Positions 10,209 to 21,115 of a DNA stretch of 64,000 bases are shown piece after piece. Origin of the DNA: Drosophila persimilis. Its lineage: Eukaryota > Arthropoda > Insecta > Diptera > Drosophilidae. Position 1 is the first letter of the stretch, and each line of letters opens with the position of its first letter. The position numbers were made by a program, and so were the translations under genes. The notes under the pieces are model-generated. The model searched no databases, had not been told where the DNA came from, and saw only the letters and a list, made by a program, of their open reading frames with translations. Location of the stretch: assembly GCF_003286085.1 (NCBI RefSeq), contig NW_020825528.1:1-64000 (forward strand). Reading direction: 5' to 3'.

Positions 10209-10513
10209 TTATACCCGATACTCAAAATGAGTATTGGGGTATATTAGATTTGTGGTGAAAATGGATGTGTGTAACGTCCAGAAGGAATCGTTTCCGACCC
10301 CATAAAGTATATATATTCTTGATCAGCATCAATAGCCGAGTCGATTGAGCCATGTCTGTCTGTCCGTCTGTCCGTCCGTCCGTCTGTCCGTCTGTCCCTC
10401 CCCTTCAGCGCCTAGTGCTCAAAGACTATAAGAGCTAGAGCAACGATGTTTTGGATCCAGACTTCTGTGATATGTCACTGCTACAAAAATATTTCAAAAC
10501 TTTGCCCCGCCCA
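10209..10513 (+). mobile_element. DINE-1/HINE copy a, 3' half missing
   Basis: Starts TTATACCCGATACT, has the ATACTCAAAATGAGTAT palindrome and the GTCTGTCCGTCC microsatellite (about 10350-10400). It ends abruptly at CCCCGCCCA, fused to R1 RT sequence. DINE-1 elements are non-autonomous Helitron/Helentron relatives abundant in Drosophila. Confidence 0.75.
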
Positions 10514-11667
10514 GGCTGGCACGGAGGAATACGAGGTATCGGCAGGCGTCCCGCAGTGTTCAGTGCTTGGCCCCACTCTGTGGAACGCAATGTATGACGG
10601 CATCTTGCGACTCAGCCTCCCCCCCGGAGTACACATGGTGGGATTTGCAGACGATGTGGCTGTCCTAGTGGTGGCAAAAGACCTGTCCGTCGTGGAAACG
10701 ACCTGCAACCAAACGATAGCGCGCATTCAACAGTGGCTGGACCTGGTCGGGCTCGAACTCGCACCCCACAAAACAGAGGCAGTGCTGGTATCCAGCCGGA
10801 AGAAAGTCGAGACGGCCAACATCTCAGTGGCAGGTACCCTGGTTTCGTCTAAGCGCGCTATCAAATACCTTGGTGTCCTGGTGGACACACGTCTCTGCTT
10901 TCGGCAGCACTTGGCCTACATGGGCACAAAGGCGGTGACCACCAACGGTGCGCTCTCGAGGCTAATGCTGAACACCCGAGGACCAAAGCAATGGCGGCGA
11001 CAACTGCTAACGAGTGTCACGAGATCGGTGATGCTATATGCGGCGCCAATCTGGGCAAAGGCCCTTCGAACAGCGAGCTACGCACGGGGTCTGGCAGCCA
11101 CGCACCGCCTCTCTTCGATTAGGATCACCAGTGCTTCCGAACGGTCTCGGACGAGGCAGCACACGTGATCGCGGGCAGAACACCCCTGGAATTCCTGGCG
11201 GAGGAACGGTCCACATATTACCAGGAAACACATGGCAGAGGAATGGACGCGGCGGCGAAAAGGCAGCGCTGGGACACGACCACACGACCCACCAGCTTAT
11301 CCCGTCCATCGACGCGTGGGTGAACAGGAAGCACGGGCAGGTCAACTTTTACCTGACTCAGCTTCTCAGTGGTCACGGCTGCTTCCGAAGCTACCTTCAT
11401 CGCTTCGGGCACGCGGACTCCGCAGAATGCTCTTGGTGCGGGCACTACGTGGAGGAGGATGCCGAGCATGCGATATTTTCGTGTGGCAGGTTCGCAGCGC
11501 AACGCCAGCAGCTAGAAGATGCGCTGGGTGGAGCCGTAGTCAAGCAGAGCTTGGTGCCGTGCATGCTCCTATCCCCGCAAAACTGGGAGACGACGAGCTA
11601 CTTCGCGGCGACCATTATGAGGGAACTGCGCGCTGTTGAGCACCAGACAAGAGTCCAGTTAGTCTAA
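10514..11667 (+). pseudogene. R1-like ORF2: reverse transcriptase C-terminal half and zinc motif
   Basis: Begins GTEEYEVSAGVPQCSVLGP (RT motif B', with a Cys where R1 usually has Gly or Ser). The catalytic motif FADDVAVLV and YLGVLVDTRLCF follow. The frame ends at 11168, similarity continues in a second frame (AAHVIAGRTPLEFLAEERS) and then a third (11038-11667). The last holds the R1-type C-terminal motif NFYLTQLLSGHGCF, CSWCGHYVEEDAEHAIFSC (CX2C...HX4C). Stop TAA at 11665. At least two frameshifts; the fingers half of RT is absent, replaced by the DINE-1 at 10209-10513. The first ~23 codons of the open frame are DINE-1 sequence. Confidence 0.75.
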
Positions 11668-11806
11668 ACGAAGCCTGCACATGAGTGAAGCACGGCCGTA
11701 CCACACATGTTGGGCTTGCATAGCCTAACCTTTAATATAGTTTGCTTTAAGTATAAAATAAGTGTAAATACGAGCAATTAAATGTAATTAAAAAAAAAAA
11801 AAAAAA
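11668..11806 (+). other. R1-like 3' UTR and poly(A)
   Basis: An untranslated stretch ending in about 18 consecutive A (11789-11806) directly before the second ACTCCTCCAC. This marks the 3' end where target-primed reverse transcription began. Confidence 0.7.
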
Positions 11807-11908
11807 ACTCCTCCACCGATCAAATCATCTCATCCAACACACAATGAAAGATCTTTCTGCGTGGGAGTCAAAGCTATTAATCGTATCGTAAGTGATTATC
11901 CTGAACCA
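11807..11908 (+). repeat. LTR-like repeat of element A, right half
   Basis: It begins with the second copy of ACTCCTCCAC (11807-11816), the target-site duplication of the R1-like LINE, and continues to CTGAACCA. The uninterrupted counterpart lies on the minus strand at about 63710-63606. Beyond GAACCA the two copies diverge (AGTAAGCC here, GTTTTCGG there), and a terminal CA would fit an LTR end. Confidence 0.55.
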
Positions 11909-12550
11909 AGTAAGCCATCTGAAAAGAATGAATGTGCGGTAACTATTCGTTGGTCTTCAACCATGATCACGGTTTTATACACATATTACTCATGCCTTTA
12001 AGCGATTTTCCCATATACCCGATTTTTGTCTGGTTTTGGGCACTGATCAAGTTAACGTAATGAAGTTTGAAGTTTTCTTGTTCCTATGATGAACACATAA
12101 CCTAGCTCGTGCATTTATGTATACCTACTACTAATCATTTTTATAGATTTAAGATCATTATACCCTACCTCGCCGCTATGATCTTCTTTCCCCAGTATAT
12201 GCTGTATAGTAATACCCTATAAATGTAAGACAATACCGAATAGCAGGCTTATATTAGGGACTCAATTCTATTAGCGTTAGTGTGACGGTGCTTCGGCCGG
12301 GGTATGCTCGTCGCGCCGGGTTCCACAGAAATTTGTTTGATCTCTGGGTGTGGTAGCTGAAAGAGAGTCTCGTGGTTCAAGAATAAGGCGGGCTTGGATC
12401 GGTAATAAAAGAGATAGAGTTATTTTTATTGTTCTTAATGGTACAAAGTTTGGTAGTTGCGCGGGTGTTTTTCTGCTAACTCGTCCTTCGGGTGGGCAGC
12501 CCGTGGCGGATGGTTGCGTGCGGGACCGGGTAGTCGTCTGGTCGGATCGG
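11909..12550. other. unclassified stretch
   Basis: No coding region or known repeat recognised. From ~12250 GC content rises (GTGACGGTGCTTCGGCCGG) into the minisatellite, suggesting that 12250-13839 belongs to one repeat unit, perhaps an LTR or untranslated region I cannot name. Confidence 0.3.
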
Positions 12551-13005
12551 CGGAGGTCTACTGCGCTCCGCGGGGAAGAGTGTTGCGGGTTAATGCGCTC
12601 CGAGGAGGGATACTGTGGAGGAGGGTTAATGCGCTCCGAGGAGAAATAATGTTGCGGATGTTTAATGCGCTCAGAGGATAAATAATGTTGCGGAGGGTTA
12701 ATGCGCTCCGAGGAGAAGAAATGTTGCGGAGGGTTAATGCGCTCCGAGGAGAAATAATGTTGCGGAGGGTTAATGCGCTCCGAGGAGAATTAATGTTGCG
12801 GAGGGTTAATGCGCTCCGAGGAGAATTAAATGTTGCGGAGGGTTAATGCGCTCCGAGGAGAAATAATGTTGCGGAGGGTTAATGCGCTCCGAGGAGAATT
12901 AATGTTGCGGAGGGTTAATGCGCTCCGAGGAGAATTACTGTTGCGGAGGGTTAATGCGCTCCGAGGAGAATTAATGTTGCGGAGGGTTAATGCGCTCCGA
13001 GGAGG
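12551..13005. repeat. 36-bp minisatellite, about 12 units
   Basis: Units of mostly 36 bp contain GTTAATGCGCTCCGAGGAG followed by AATTAATGTTGCGGAG with slight variants (AAATAATG, AATTACTG, one 37-bp unit). The first one or two units are degenerate. Because 36 is a multiple of three, the array is open in the plus direction as a 12-residue repeat (LRRVNALRGELM), but one 37-bp unit breaks the phase. No known protein is evident. Confidence 0.8.
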
Positions 13006-13839
13006 ATGGGAGGATCGATGGGGCTGCTGGTGGCTGCTACTGATGCTTACCTCTCCACTGGCCGGAGCCGAACTGATGCTGATCGCTCTGGCGGAGCCCC
13101 TTTTATTTCCGAAACGCGGCTGATCTTACGGTCTGTCCCTAGCGCGTTGTGCTGAGGGGGCCCTAACGCGTTTGTACGGACCGGTTGATAGTGTGCCCGT
13201 TGGAGCGTGGGTTATGGTCACACTTGGGACGGTCAGCTGTGGGTGTGCCCGTGGCTGGCTATGCTACGGGCCCATTGGTGGGGATCAGCTGTGGTTGTTT
13301 GTTTGTATTGTTTGTTTATTTATATTTCTTTATTCTGTGGCAGGTCTTCATGTATTTGTCGCTTATGTTCTACTTATCCTACTAATACTTATTTTCTAAT
13401 CTTCATGGCTTGTCTTGGTGTTTCTAGTGATGTTGTTTTGGTGTTTGTGGCGCCGGCGCTTGGTCTTCCTGAAGGATCATGGTGGGGTGGGCGTTCTCGC
13501 CAATGGGCGATACCGCAGGGCGATCTGTCCCTTTGAACCCCTGTATCCCGTTTCCTAGTATCCTTTCCCTACTCGTACGCGATTTATTTTTTTTATATAA
13601 ATATAAATTTATATAAATTCTCGACCATTTGCCAGAGCTCTTAATGGGTAGTAAAATATCCTCCATGCCCACACCCCGCCGACCAGAGACAAAAGCCGAA
13701 GCCAGCGCGTACTTCTTACTCCCGTTTAGCTATCATCAGCTCCTATAACCTGTACGTTGTGTGCTACAGGTAAAGACAAAAGTCTGTCCCGATTTTATGG
13801 CAGGGTTTTAAGAAAGTTTTAAGAATTATCCACATATAA
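13006..13839. other. unclassified stretch after the minisatellite
   Basis: GC-rich then T-rich non-coding sequence. Overlapping short frames at 13172-13536 have Trp/Cys/Val-rich random composition and no domain. It could be leader or LTR sequence of the BEL1 element that resumes after the DINE-1 at 14927, but there is no second copy to prove it. Confidence 0.3.
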
Positions 13840-14926
13840 AACGAGGGGGAACGTTGTGAGTTGCTGCGTACACCGCAACTCTACAGTTATACCCGATACT
13901 AAGTCAGTATGGCTCTCCTCCGGCAGACGGCGCTAATATTAAACGAAACGACAAAGAGTGCGTGCGAGAGAGACAGAAAATCAGTCTGAGCGTGACGTCG
14001 GGCGCTGCGTAGCCACTGCAAATTGATTTGTTCCTGTTGGCTATAAAAATTATCTGATCTGATCTAGACTCAGCAATCTGATAGATATGGTCATTCTCTA
14101 TGATTCTGCGTTTTTAGTTTTCTCGAATCTGCAATATTGTGGATGCAACAGATTCTCGTCCTTTGTGGGGGCGGAAGGGGGTGGGGCGAAATTCTGAGAT
14201 ATACGTTTTATAGTGAGATCTAACAGAAGTGCGGATACCAAATTTGGTTACTCTAGCGATAATAGTCTCTGAGATTTGTGGATTTTCGTCCTTTGCGGGG
14301 GCGGAAGGGGGTGCGGCGAAATTTTGACACAAAACGGTCAAGGTCCGATATCACAGGAGTGTGGATACCAAATTTGGTTGCTCTAGCTCTTATGGGTTCT
14401 GAGATCCTTGAACTCATATTTTGCAATTGGCAAAACCGACCATGAAACCTGTGTGTTAGAGTGAGACAGAGCGAGAAAGAGTGAAATTGTTTTCGTGATT
14501 CTGGCTATTATAATTATACGATCTGGTTCAGATTTTGCACTCTGTAAGATATAGTCATCTTCTACGGTTCTGCGTCGAAATTGTGGATGCCACAGATTTT
14601 CGCCCTTTGTGGGGGCGGAAGTGGGCGGGGCACAGTTTTGAAATATTCTTGTAGCAGTGACATATCACAGAAGTCTGGATCCAAAACATCGTTGCTCTAG
14701 CTCTTATAGTCTTTGAGCACTAGGCGCTGAAGGGGACGGACAGACGGACTGTCGGACGGACGGACAGACGGACAGACAGACATGGCTCAATCGACTCGGC
14801 TATTGATGCTGATCAAGAATATATATACTTTATGGGGTCGGAAACGATTCCTTCTGTACGTTACACACATCCACTTTTACCACAAATCTAATATACCCCA
14901 ATACTCATTTTGAGTATCGGGTATAA
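13840..14926 (-). mobile_element. DINE-1/HINE copy b, full length
   Basis: On the minus strand it starts TTATACCCGATACTC (14926) and has the GTCY microsatellite (~14785-14735) and TTCCGCCCCC blocks. Near its end are the inverted subterminal AGTATCGGGTATAA, then a stem-loop (GAGTTGCGG/CCGCAGCAACTC type) and the terminal CCCCCTCGTT (13840). Length ~1.09 kb. It lies immediately upstream of the BEL1 primer binding site and has probably displaced or split that element's 5' LTR. Confidence 0.8.
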
Positions 14927-14945
14927 AAGCTCTTCTAATTTTGTA

Positions 14946-14964
14946 TGGCGCCCCCGGGTGGACT
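14946..14964 (+). promoter_or_regulatory. BEL1 primer binding site
   Basis: TGGCGCCCCCGGGTGGACT is identical to the sequence just inside the 5' LTR of BEL2 (61503-61485, minus). In BEL2 it directly follows the LTR end, so it is the tRNA primer site. I do not assign the tRNA. Confidence 0.75.
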
Positions 14965-15540
14965 GTAAAGTGAATTATAGGCAACAACAATAAGTGACAG
15001 TGACACAAGAAATTGCAGTATACATATGCAAACATATTCGTTGCCCGCGTCGTGTGTGTGTGCAATCGGCAATCAATTTGTAAAATATATCATCGCGTCG
15101 GTCGCGCCAACAATAATTTTTGTGCAAATTTCTGCTACCGCCGAGGGATGCCCTGCGATAAAGACAGGAAAGTAGCAGTTGGATTCAAAGATCCAAAAGA
15201 GGAATCAGAGGTATTTGTGCAGAAAATTGAAGGCTGAGCAAAAGACATTCAGATCTCTCTTTGAGGTGTCTTGTGCTGAAGACATTGCACACTGCCACGT
15301 GCCACGTGCCACATTGCCAAGTGACGCGCTACCCTGTATCTAAACGCGTATATTGCTTTCGGCCGTCACTTGCAACTACTCTTTCCCTTGATACCTCGTG
15401 CCTCGACATTCAATTCAAATTCGTTTTCGATTATCGTTCTTGTTCAAACATTTAAAAAAAAAATAAAAATATTAATAATAATAAATAAATAAATAGAAAT
15501 AGTAGTGGTTTGTTGTGTAAAATCTTCATACATAAACATT
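14965..15540 (+). other. BEL1 untranslated leader
   Basis: About 580 bp between primer site and gag ATG. It contains a short tandem CACGTGCCACGTGCCAC near 15296-15312 and an A-rich tract (about 15451-15500) before gag. No gene is supported; the frame 15013-15237 has no recognisable domain. Confidence 0.5.
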
Positions 15541-16776
15541 ATGGCAGAAAAAAGTAAATCCACTCTTGAAGACTTAAAGATTAAGCTCAAAAGTCGAGTA
15601 AAAATCATTCGCCGCTTAGAGGATCGATTAGATCTAGGGTCGATTCCTTTGCAATTACCTTTGGAATTACAATGTAGATTTGATTGTTTGAATGCTTCAA
15701 TTGAAAAGGCTAACCATTTGCAGGAGCAAATCGAGGACATAACAGGTGATGATGCATATGCAGCCGAGTTGGAAGAGCTGATAATTGTCACCAAAGGAAA
15801 GATAATGTCGCTTATCGCCGCCTTTGATGCAGCAAGCGAGACGAAGCCAGTGTCTTCTTCAGCCCCAACTCATGCTAGACTTCCGAAATTGGCATTACCC
15901 AAATTTAGTGGTAAACACTTGGAATTGAAAAATTTCATTAGCCTTTTTGAGAGACTAGTCCATAGCGACAACAGCATACCGGTGATCGAAAAATTTAATC
16001 ATTTGATTTCGTGCCTCTCTGATGAAGCATTAGGAACAATAAAGGCGTTCCAAGTCACCGAGGCAAATTATGAAAAGGCCATGGCTGGCCTAAAACGAGT
16101 ATATGACAATGATTATTTGATTTTCACGAATAATATTTCCACATTGTTCAATCTGCCGAGAATGTCGCATCAATCTGCATCATCTCTAAGAACTCTAATC
16201 GATACTGTTTCGTCGATACTGTCGATACAGCAAACTTGTAGCTACTGCAATTCAGGAGACCATGTAGTGTCTAATTGCCCTTCATTTTCGCGTCTCTCGG
16301 TAATGCAAAGGTTTGAGTTTGCTAAGTCGGCATCCCTATGCATTAATTGTCTGCGAAAAGGCCACGCTGTTGTAAAATGCAAAGCCAATAAATGTCGAGT
16401 GTGCAGCCGCTCACATCATACATTATTGCATCGATACACAGTGTCGGCTAATAGTCTCGCGTTGCCACCACCCCAAGAGATTCCTTCTCCTCCATCAAAT
16501 CAGAATCAACCTTCCACGTCACATGTTTTGCATGCGACAGCGTTGGACAGGGTAATTCTGGCTACGTCGATCGTAAGCGTCCGAACTAAGAGCGGTGAAC
16601 ACATTCTGGCCAGAACTCTGCTCGACTCTGGATCACAAACAAATTTCATTACCGAGGACCTCGCTAATCGCTTACAGATCCGTAGAGAGGAGTCCTGTAT
16701 TAACTTGCTTGGAATTGGTGAATCTAATTCTCAAGTAAAGGATAAAATACACACAGTGGTGATTTTTGGATCCTGA
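15541..16776 (+). pseudogene. BEL1 gag and protease
   Basis: The ATG at 15541 begins MAEKSKSTLEDLKIKLKSR. ARLPKLALPKFSG and FHSLF-like FISLFERLVHS form the Pao-type capsid domain. CCHC knuckles follow: CSYCNSGDHVVSNC and CINCLRKGHAVVKC, plus CRVCSRSHHTLLH. Then the aspartic protease LLDSGSQTNFI. Compared with BEL2, about 110 residues between SLRTLIDTVSSI and the first knuckle are deleted in frame. The frame ends near 16776 because ~35 bp after HTVV are missing. Gag would form the particle and protease would cut the polyprotein. Confidence 0.8.
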
Positions 16777-18299
16777 AATCAATTTCAGGTTATCACCCTG
16801 ACCAGTCAGTGAATGTGACTGACTGGCGAATCCCAGAGAACCTACCACTGGCAGACCCTTATTTCTACAAGCCACAAAGAATAGATATGTTAATTGGAGC
16901 AGAATCGTTCTTTGAATTATTAGCTGTTGGTCAAATTAAACAAGGTCCTGACTTTCCAACTCTTCAGAAAACCCTTCTTGGTTGGGTTGTGTCGGGAAAA
17001 TATGTTTCCAGGAGTTCTGCTCCTCAAATTACAAACAGTTTGAGTTGCAGTGAAGAGTTGCTAGTATCCATCGATAGGACCTTGAAAAAGTTTTGGTCAC
17101 TGGAAGAAATGCCATCTACCAAGAAAATTGCCACACCTGAGCACAAGCTATGTGAAGAACACTATCGTAAGACGACTCAGGTACTATCATCAGGTCGGTT
17201 CGAAGTAAGGCTCCCGTTTAAATCAGATCCAAATTGTTTAGGCAACTCCTTTGAGGTTGCGAAACGGCGGTTTTTGTCGCTTGAAAGACGATTGCATCGT
17301 GACCCTGAGTTGAAGAAAATGTACTTGGAATTCATGGAAGAGTACCTCTCCTTAGGTCATATGTCTCCTACTGACAATACGATTCCGTCTACTCCACACT
17401 ACGTAATCCCTCATCAGTGTGTTCTGAGGCCCCAAAGTACGTCTACCATGCTCCGAGTCGTGTTCGATGCTTCGTCCAAGACGTCCTCACAGGTGGCCTT
17501 AAATGACATTCTGATGGTGGGACCTACCATTCAAGAGGAATTATACTCGACACTGCTCCGTTTCCGTCTGCACAGGTTTGCCCTGACTGCTGATGTTAAA
17601 AAGATGTATCGCCAAGTGATGGTGAACGAAGCGTATCGGCAGTTTCAGCTCATAGTGTGGAGAAGAGACCCTTCTGAATCCTTGAGATTATACAAGCTCA
17701 ACACTGTAACCTATGGGACTGGACCAGCCCCATTCTTAGCTATCCGGTGTTTGAAAAGGTTGAGTGAGTCTGCGAAGCTCTCATTCCCTAGAGCTGCTAA
17801 CGTTATTGGGTCCGACTTTTACGTCGATGACTTGTTGACTGGTGCTGCATGCGTAGAGGAGCTAAGGGCAATTAATTCCGAAGTGTCTCAGGTTCTTCAG
17901 ACCGCAGGGTTTGAGTTGACTAAGTGGTTTTCAAACTCACCCGAGATCACCGCATCTGAGAGCACAGCCAAACCCATAACAATCTCGGATTCAGAGTCGA
18001 CAAAGGCGCTAGGAATCTCATGGTTACCTACTGACGATGCCTTCAAGTTCAAAATTGACAATTCAGTTATGGGTCTCCGAGCGACAAAACGGAACATACT
18101 ATCGGTGACATCAAAGTTGTTTGACCCCCTTGGTTTATTAAGTCCTATCGTTATAAAAGGCAAGATCCTATTGCAGGAGCTTTGGCTTAACAAACTAGAT
18201 TGGGATGAGTCGATCCCGCTGCATTTGGAAACAGCGTGGAATAAGTTGAAAAATACACTATCTCAATTGGAAGACATATCCATATCTCGGTTTGTGTAA
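16777..18299 (+). pseudogene. BEL1 reverse transcriptase
   Basis: Starts with DQSVNVTDWRIPENLPLADP (protease-RT linker). RT core: LRVVFDASSKTSSQVALND, ALTADVKKMYRQV, TYGTGPAPFLAIRCL and the catalytic FYVDDLLTGA near 17818-17847. KLFDPLGLLSPIVIKGKILL closes the thumb. A TAA at 18297-18299 (after RFV) replaces the codon that is His in BEL2 (RFVHTDPMSP), so this is a point nonsense change. The open frame from 16809 is otherwise clean. Confidence 0.8.
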
Positions 18300-18903
18300 T
18301 CCGATCCGATGTCACCGGTTCAAATACATGCCTTTGCTGACGCCTCCATGAGAGCGTATGGAGCGTGCGTCTATATACGTAGCAGAACTGCAGAAGGTTT
18401 AAAAATATCATTGTTGACTTCGAAATCCAAAGTAGCGCCGCTCAAGACCAAAACGCTCCCAAGGCTTGAGTTATGTGCCGCTCACCTTCTCGCAGATCTC
18501 TGTCACAGAATCAAGCCCCTATTAAACGTGCCCATTGAACGAGTCGTTTATTGGTCGGATTCAGAGGTAACTCTTCATTGGATCCGGTCTCATCCATCGA
18601 CGTTGTCGACTTTCGTTTTAAATAGAGTGGCTGAGATTCAAGAGTGGTCAGATGATGCTACGTGGCGGCATGTACCCACGAAACAGAACCCAGCTGATAT
18701 TGTCTCAAGAGGTTGTGACGTCGACGAAATCATTCAGTCAATTTGGTTCGAAGGACCATCATTTCTGAAAGAGGAAGAAGAAAACTGGCCCAAGAACGCT
18801 CATTTCGAACACTCCGATGATCTTCAGCTGGAAAAGAGGAAGACTGTGGTCGGGCTGACCGCTGCTGTGCGAAGTTCGGAGCTGTTAGATGTCATCGAGG
18901 GAT
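18300..18903 (+). pseudogene. BEL1 RNase H
   Basis: Reads VQIHAFADASMRAYGACVY (catalytic Asp in ADAS), LPRLELCAAHLLADL (Glu), VYWSDSEVTLHWI (Asp) and KQNPADIVSRGC (terminal Asp), the four-part RNase H1 signature of Pao elements. It is separated from RT by the nonsense codon at 18299. The frame ends at 18908 (DVIEGL stop) where ~60 bp present in BEL2 are missing. Confidence 0.8.
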
Positions 18904-19562
18904 TGTAAAGACCCAAGCCTAAATTTTGAAAAAACTATTTCACCGACCGAATACAATGAAACCTTTTATAAAATTGTCGAAATCGTCCAGCATCACGAGT
19001 ATCAAGGAGAAATCGAAAAGGTTAGGAAAGGATCTACAATTGGTCCTAGTCTTCAGCGGTTGAACCCATTCATCCATGAAGACACAGGGACTTGGTACAA
19101 CTTTTCGTTGTTGCGAGTGGGGGGGCGACTAGCCAAAGCTCCTATATCATACGATGCCAAGTTTCCTCTGCTTTTGACTAAGCGCTCGCAATTCGTGCGA
19201 AGCTATATTCGTCATCTGCACCATTCGAATTTTCATGTCGGCCCACGAGCACTTGTGAGCATCCTTCGACAGAGCGTGTGGATAGTGAACGCTCAGGAGG
19301 TCTGCCGTCAGACAGTTCGATCATGTATGCGCTGTTTTAAATGCAAGCCTCGATTTCTGACGCAACTCATGGGGAATTTACCCGCAGATCGACTCCGTGC
19401 TCACCGCCCATTTTCAATTTGCGGCGTTGATTTTTGTGGACCAGTGCACACGACATTGAAAATTCGCGGAAGGCCCCCATACAAGTCATACATTGCGCTT
19501 TTTGTTTGTTTTGCGTCCAAGGCGGTTCACCTAGAAATAGTTTCCGATCTAACCACTGATTG
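18904..19562 (+). pseudogene. BEL1 integrase, N-terminal and core start
   Basis: Begins DPSLNFEKTISP. The zinc-binding segment is HHSNFHVGPRALVSILRQSVW then CRQTVRSCMRCFKCK (HH-CC). The core starts SICGVDFCGPVHTTLKIRG (first catalytic Asp) and SYIALFVCFASKAVHLEIV. It is interrupted at SDLTTDC by DINE-1 copy c. Confidence 0.8.
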
Positions 19563-20675
19563 TTATACCCGATACTCAAAATGAGTATTGGGGTATATTA
19601 GATTTGTGGTAAAAGTGGATGTGTGTAACGTCCAGAAGGAATCGTTTCCGACCCTATAAAGTATATATATTCTTGATCAGCATCAATAGCCGAGTCGATT
19701 GAGCCCTGTCTGTCTGTCCGTCCGTCCGTCTGTCCGTCTGTCCGTCCCCTTCAGCGCCTAATGCTCAAAGACTATAAGAGCTAGAGCAACGATGTTTTGC
19801 ATCCAGACTTCTGTGATATGTCACTGCTCCAAAAATATTTCAAAACTTTGCCCCGCCCACTTCCGCCCCCACAAAGGGCGAAAATCTGTGGCATCCACAA
19901 TTTCGACGATACGAGAAAACTAAAAACGCAGAATCGTAGAAGATGACTATATCTTCTAGAGTGCAAAATCTGAACCAGATCGTATAATTATTACAGCCAG
20001 AATCACGAAAACAATTTCACTCTTTCTCGCTCTGTCTCACTCTAACACACAGGTTTCATGGTCGGTTTTGCCAATTGCAAAATATGAGTTCAAGGATCTC
20101 AGAACCTATAAAAGCCAGAGCAACCAAATTTGGTATCCACACTCCTGTGATATCGGACCTTGACCGTTTCCTGTCCAAATTTCGCCACACCCCCTTCCGC
20201 CCCCGCAAAGGACGAAAATCTGAGGCAACCACAAATCTCAGAGACTATTAAGGCTAGAGTAACCAAATTTGGTGCACACACTCCTTTAAGATGTCACTAT
20301 AAAACGTATATCTCAGAATTTCGCCCCACCCCCATCCGCCCCCACAAAGGACGAAAATCTGTTGCATCCACAATATTGCAGATTTGAGAAAACTAAAAAC
20401 GCAGAATCATAGATAATAACCATATCTATTAGATTGCTGAATCTGGATCAGATCAGATCAGATCATTTTTATAGCCAAAAGAAACAAATCAATTTGCAGT
20501 GGCTACGCAGCGCCCGACGTCACGCTCAGACTGATTTTCTGTCTCTCTCGCACGCACTCTTTGTCGTGTCGTTAAATATTAGCGGCGTCTGCCGGAGGAG
20601 AGCCATACTGACTTAGTATCGGGTATAACCTTAGAGTTGCGGTGTCCGCAGCAACTCACAACGTTCCCCCTCGTT
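19563..20675 (+). mobile_element. DINE-1/HINE copy c, inside BEL1 integrase
   Basis: Full length (~1.11 kb): TTATACCCGATACTC start, GTCY microsatellite (~19708-19745), subterminal AGTATCGGGTATAA (~20617-20630), stem-loop, CCCCCTCGTT end. The integrase code resumes immediately after ([12 protein letters not shown]), so the insertion is clean, between T residues, with no long duplication, as expected for Helentron-type elements. Confidence 0.85.
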
Positions 20676-21115
20676 TTTTGTTGGCTTTTCAAAGATTCGT
20701 CGGGCGCCGAGGATATCCCCAAGTCGTTCATTGCGACAACGGGACGAACTTCGTCGGAACGAGCCGCCATCTCAGCGCTCTGCGGATCAGGCTCAAGGAG
20801 CAGGGAGACGCAATTCGCGACTTTGCGTCAAAGAACGGATGCGAATTTGCGTTCATACCGCCGCGAGCTCCTCACATGGGAGGGTTATGGGAGGCAGGTG
20901 TAAAAACTGCCAAGAGCCTACTCCTACGGGCGGTAGGCAGCGCGCTCCTAACCGCCGAAGAACTCGCCACAGTCCTCGTCGGCATCGAGGCCATAATGAA
21001 CTCGAGGCCGCTGGGAGCCATCAGCCAAGATCCAAGCGACGGCGAGGCCCTAACACCCGGGCACCTGCTGACAGGCAGCTCATCGCCCCCCAGCACTGCG
21101 GACTCCGGACCAGGA
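20676..21115 (+). pseudogene. BEL1 integrase core continued
   Basis: Reads [26 protein letters not shown] (second catalytic Asp), [18 protein letters not shown] (third catalytic residue Glu), then [25 protein letters not shown] and [10 protein letters not shown]. It is cut at the junction with DINE-1 copy d, losing the C-terminal ~100 residues that BEL2 keeps. Confidence 0.8.

Larger units (their letters stand above)
2339..11806 (+). mobile_element. R1/LOA-clade non-LTR retrotransposon, rearranged
   Basis: A LINE of the R1 group inserted into an LTR-like repeat. A 10-bp duplication ACTCCTCCAC flanks it (2329-2338 and 11807-11816). It keeps ORF1 (from 2360), the RT end and C-terminal zinc motif of ORF2 (10514-11667), and a 3' UTR ending in about 18 A residues. 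The endonuclease part of ORF2 is present only in inverted orientation (3521-3661 and 9950-10096). The N-terminal half of RT is missing. A CR1 LINE and a truncated DINE-1 sit inside. R1 elements proper target 28S rDNA; the flanks here are not rDNA, so this is an R1-like family without that specificity. Confidence 0.75.
14927..21115 (+). mobile_element. BEL/Pao retrotransposon BEL1, defective, no intact LTRs
   Basis: Plus-strand internal region of a BEL element: primer binding site, leader, gag, protease, RT, RNase H, integrase. It is closely related to BEL2 (53017-61811). The 5' LTR is missing next to DINE-1 copy b. The 3' end is lost at DINE-1 copy d (21116). A third DINE-1 splits integrase. 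Large deletions, a nonsense codon and frameshifts make it inactive. Confidence 0.85.

Noticed and set aside
10446-10513. N-terminal codons of the RT frame starting at 10446
   Set aside because: They translate DINE-1 sequence; R1 similarity starts only at ~10514.
11034-11639. Additional long frames on both strands over the R1 RT end
   Set aside because: Shadows in GC-rich coding sequence; the R1 similarity (CSWCG, HAIFSC) is in the frame ending at 11667.
2339-11806. rDNA-inserted R1
   Set aside because: Flanks (CATCATACTCCTCCAC and CGATCAAATC) are not 28S rDNA; no rRNA sequence is seen in the window.
12551-13005. Possible CRISPR-like array
   Set aside because: Units are tandem without unique spacers, and the context is insect DNA, so it is a minisatellite.
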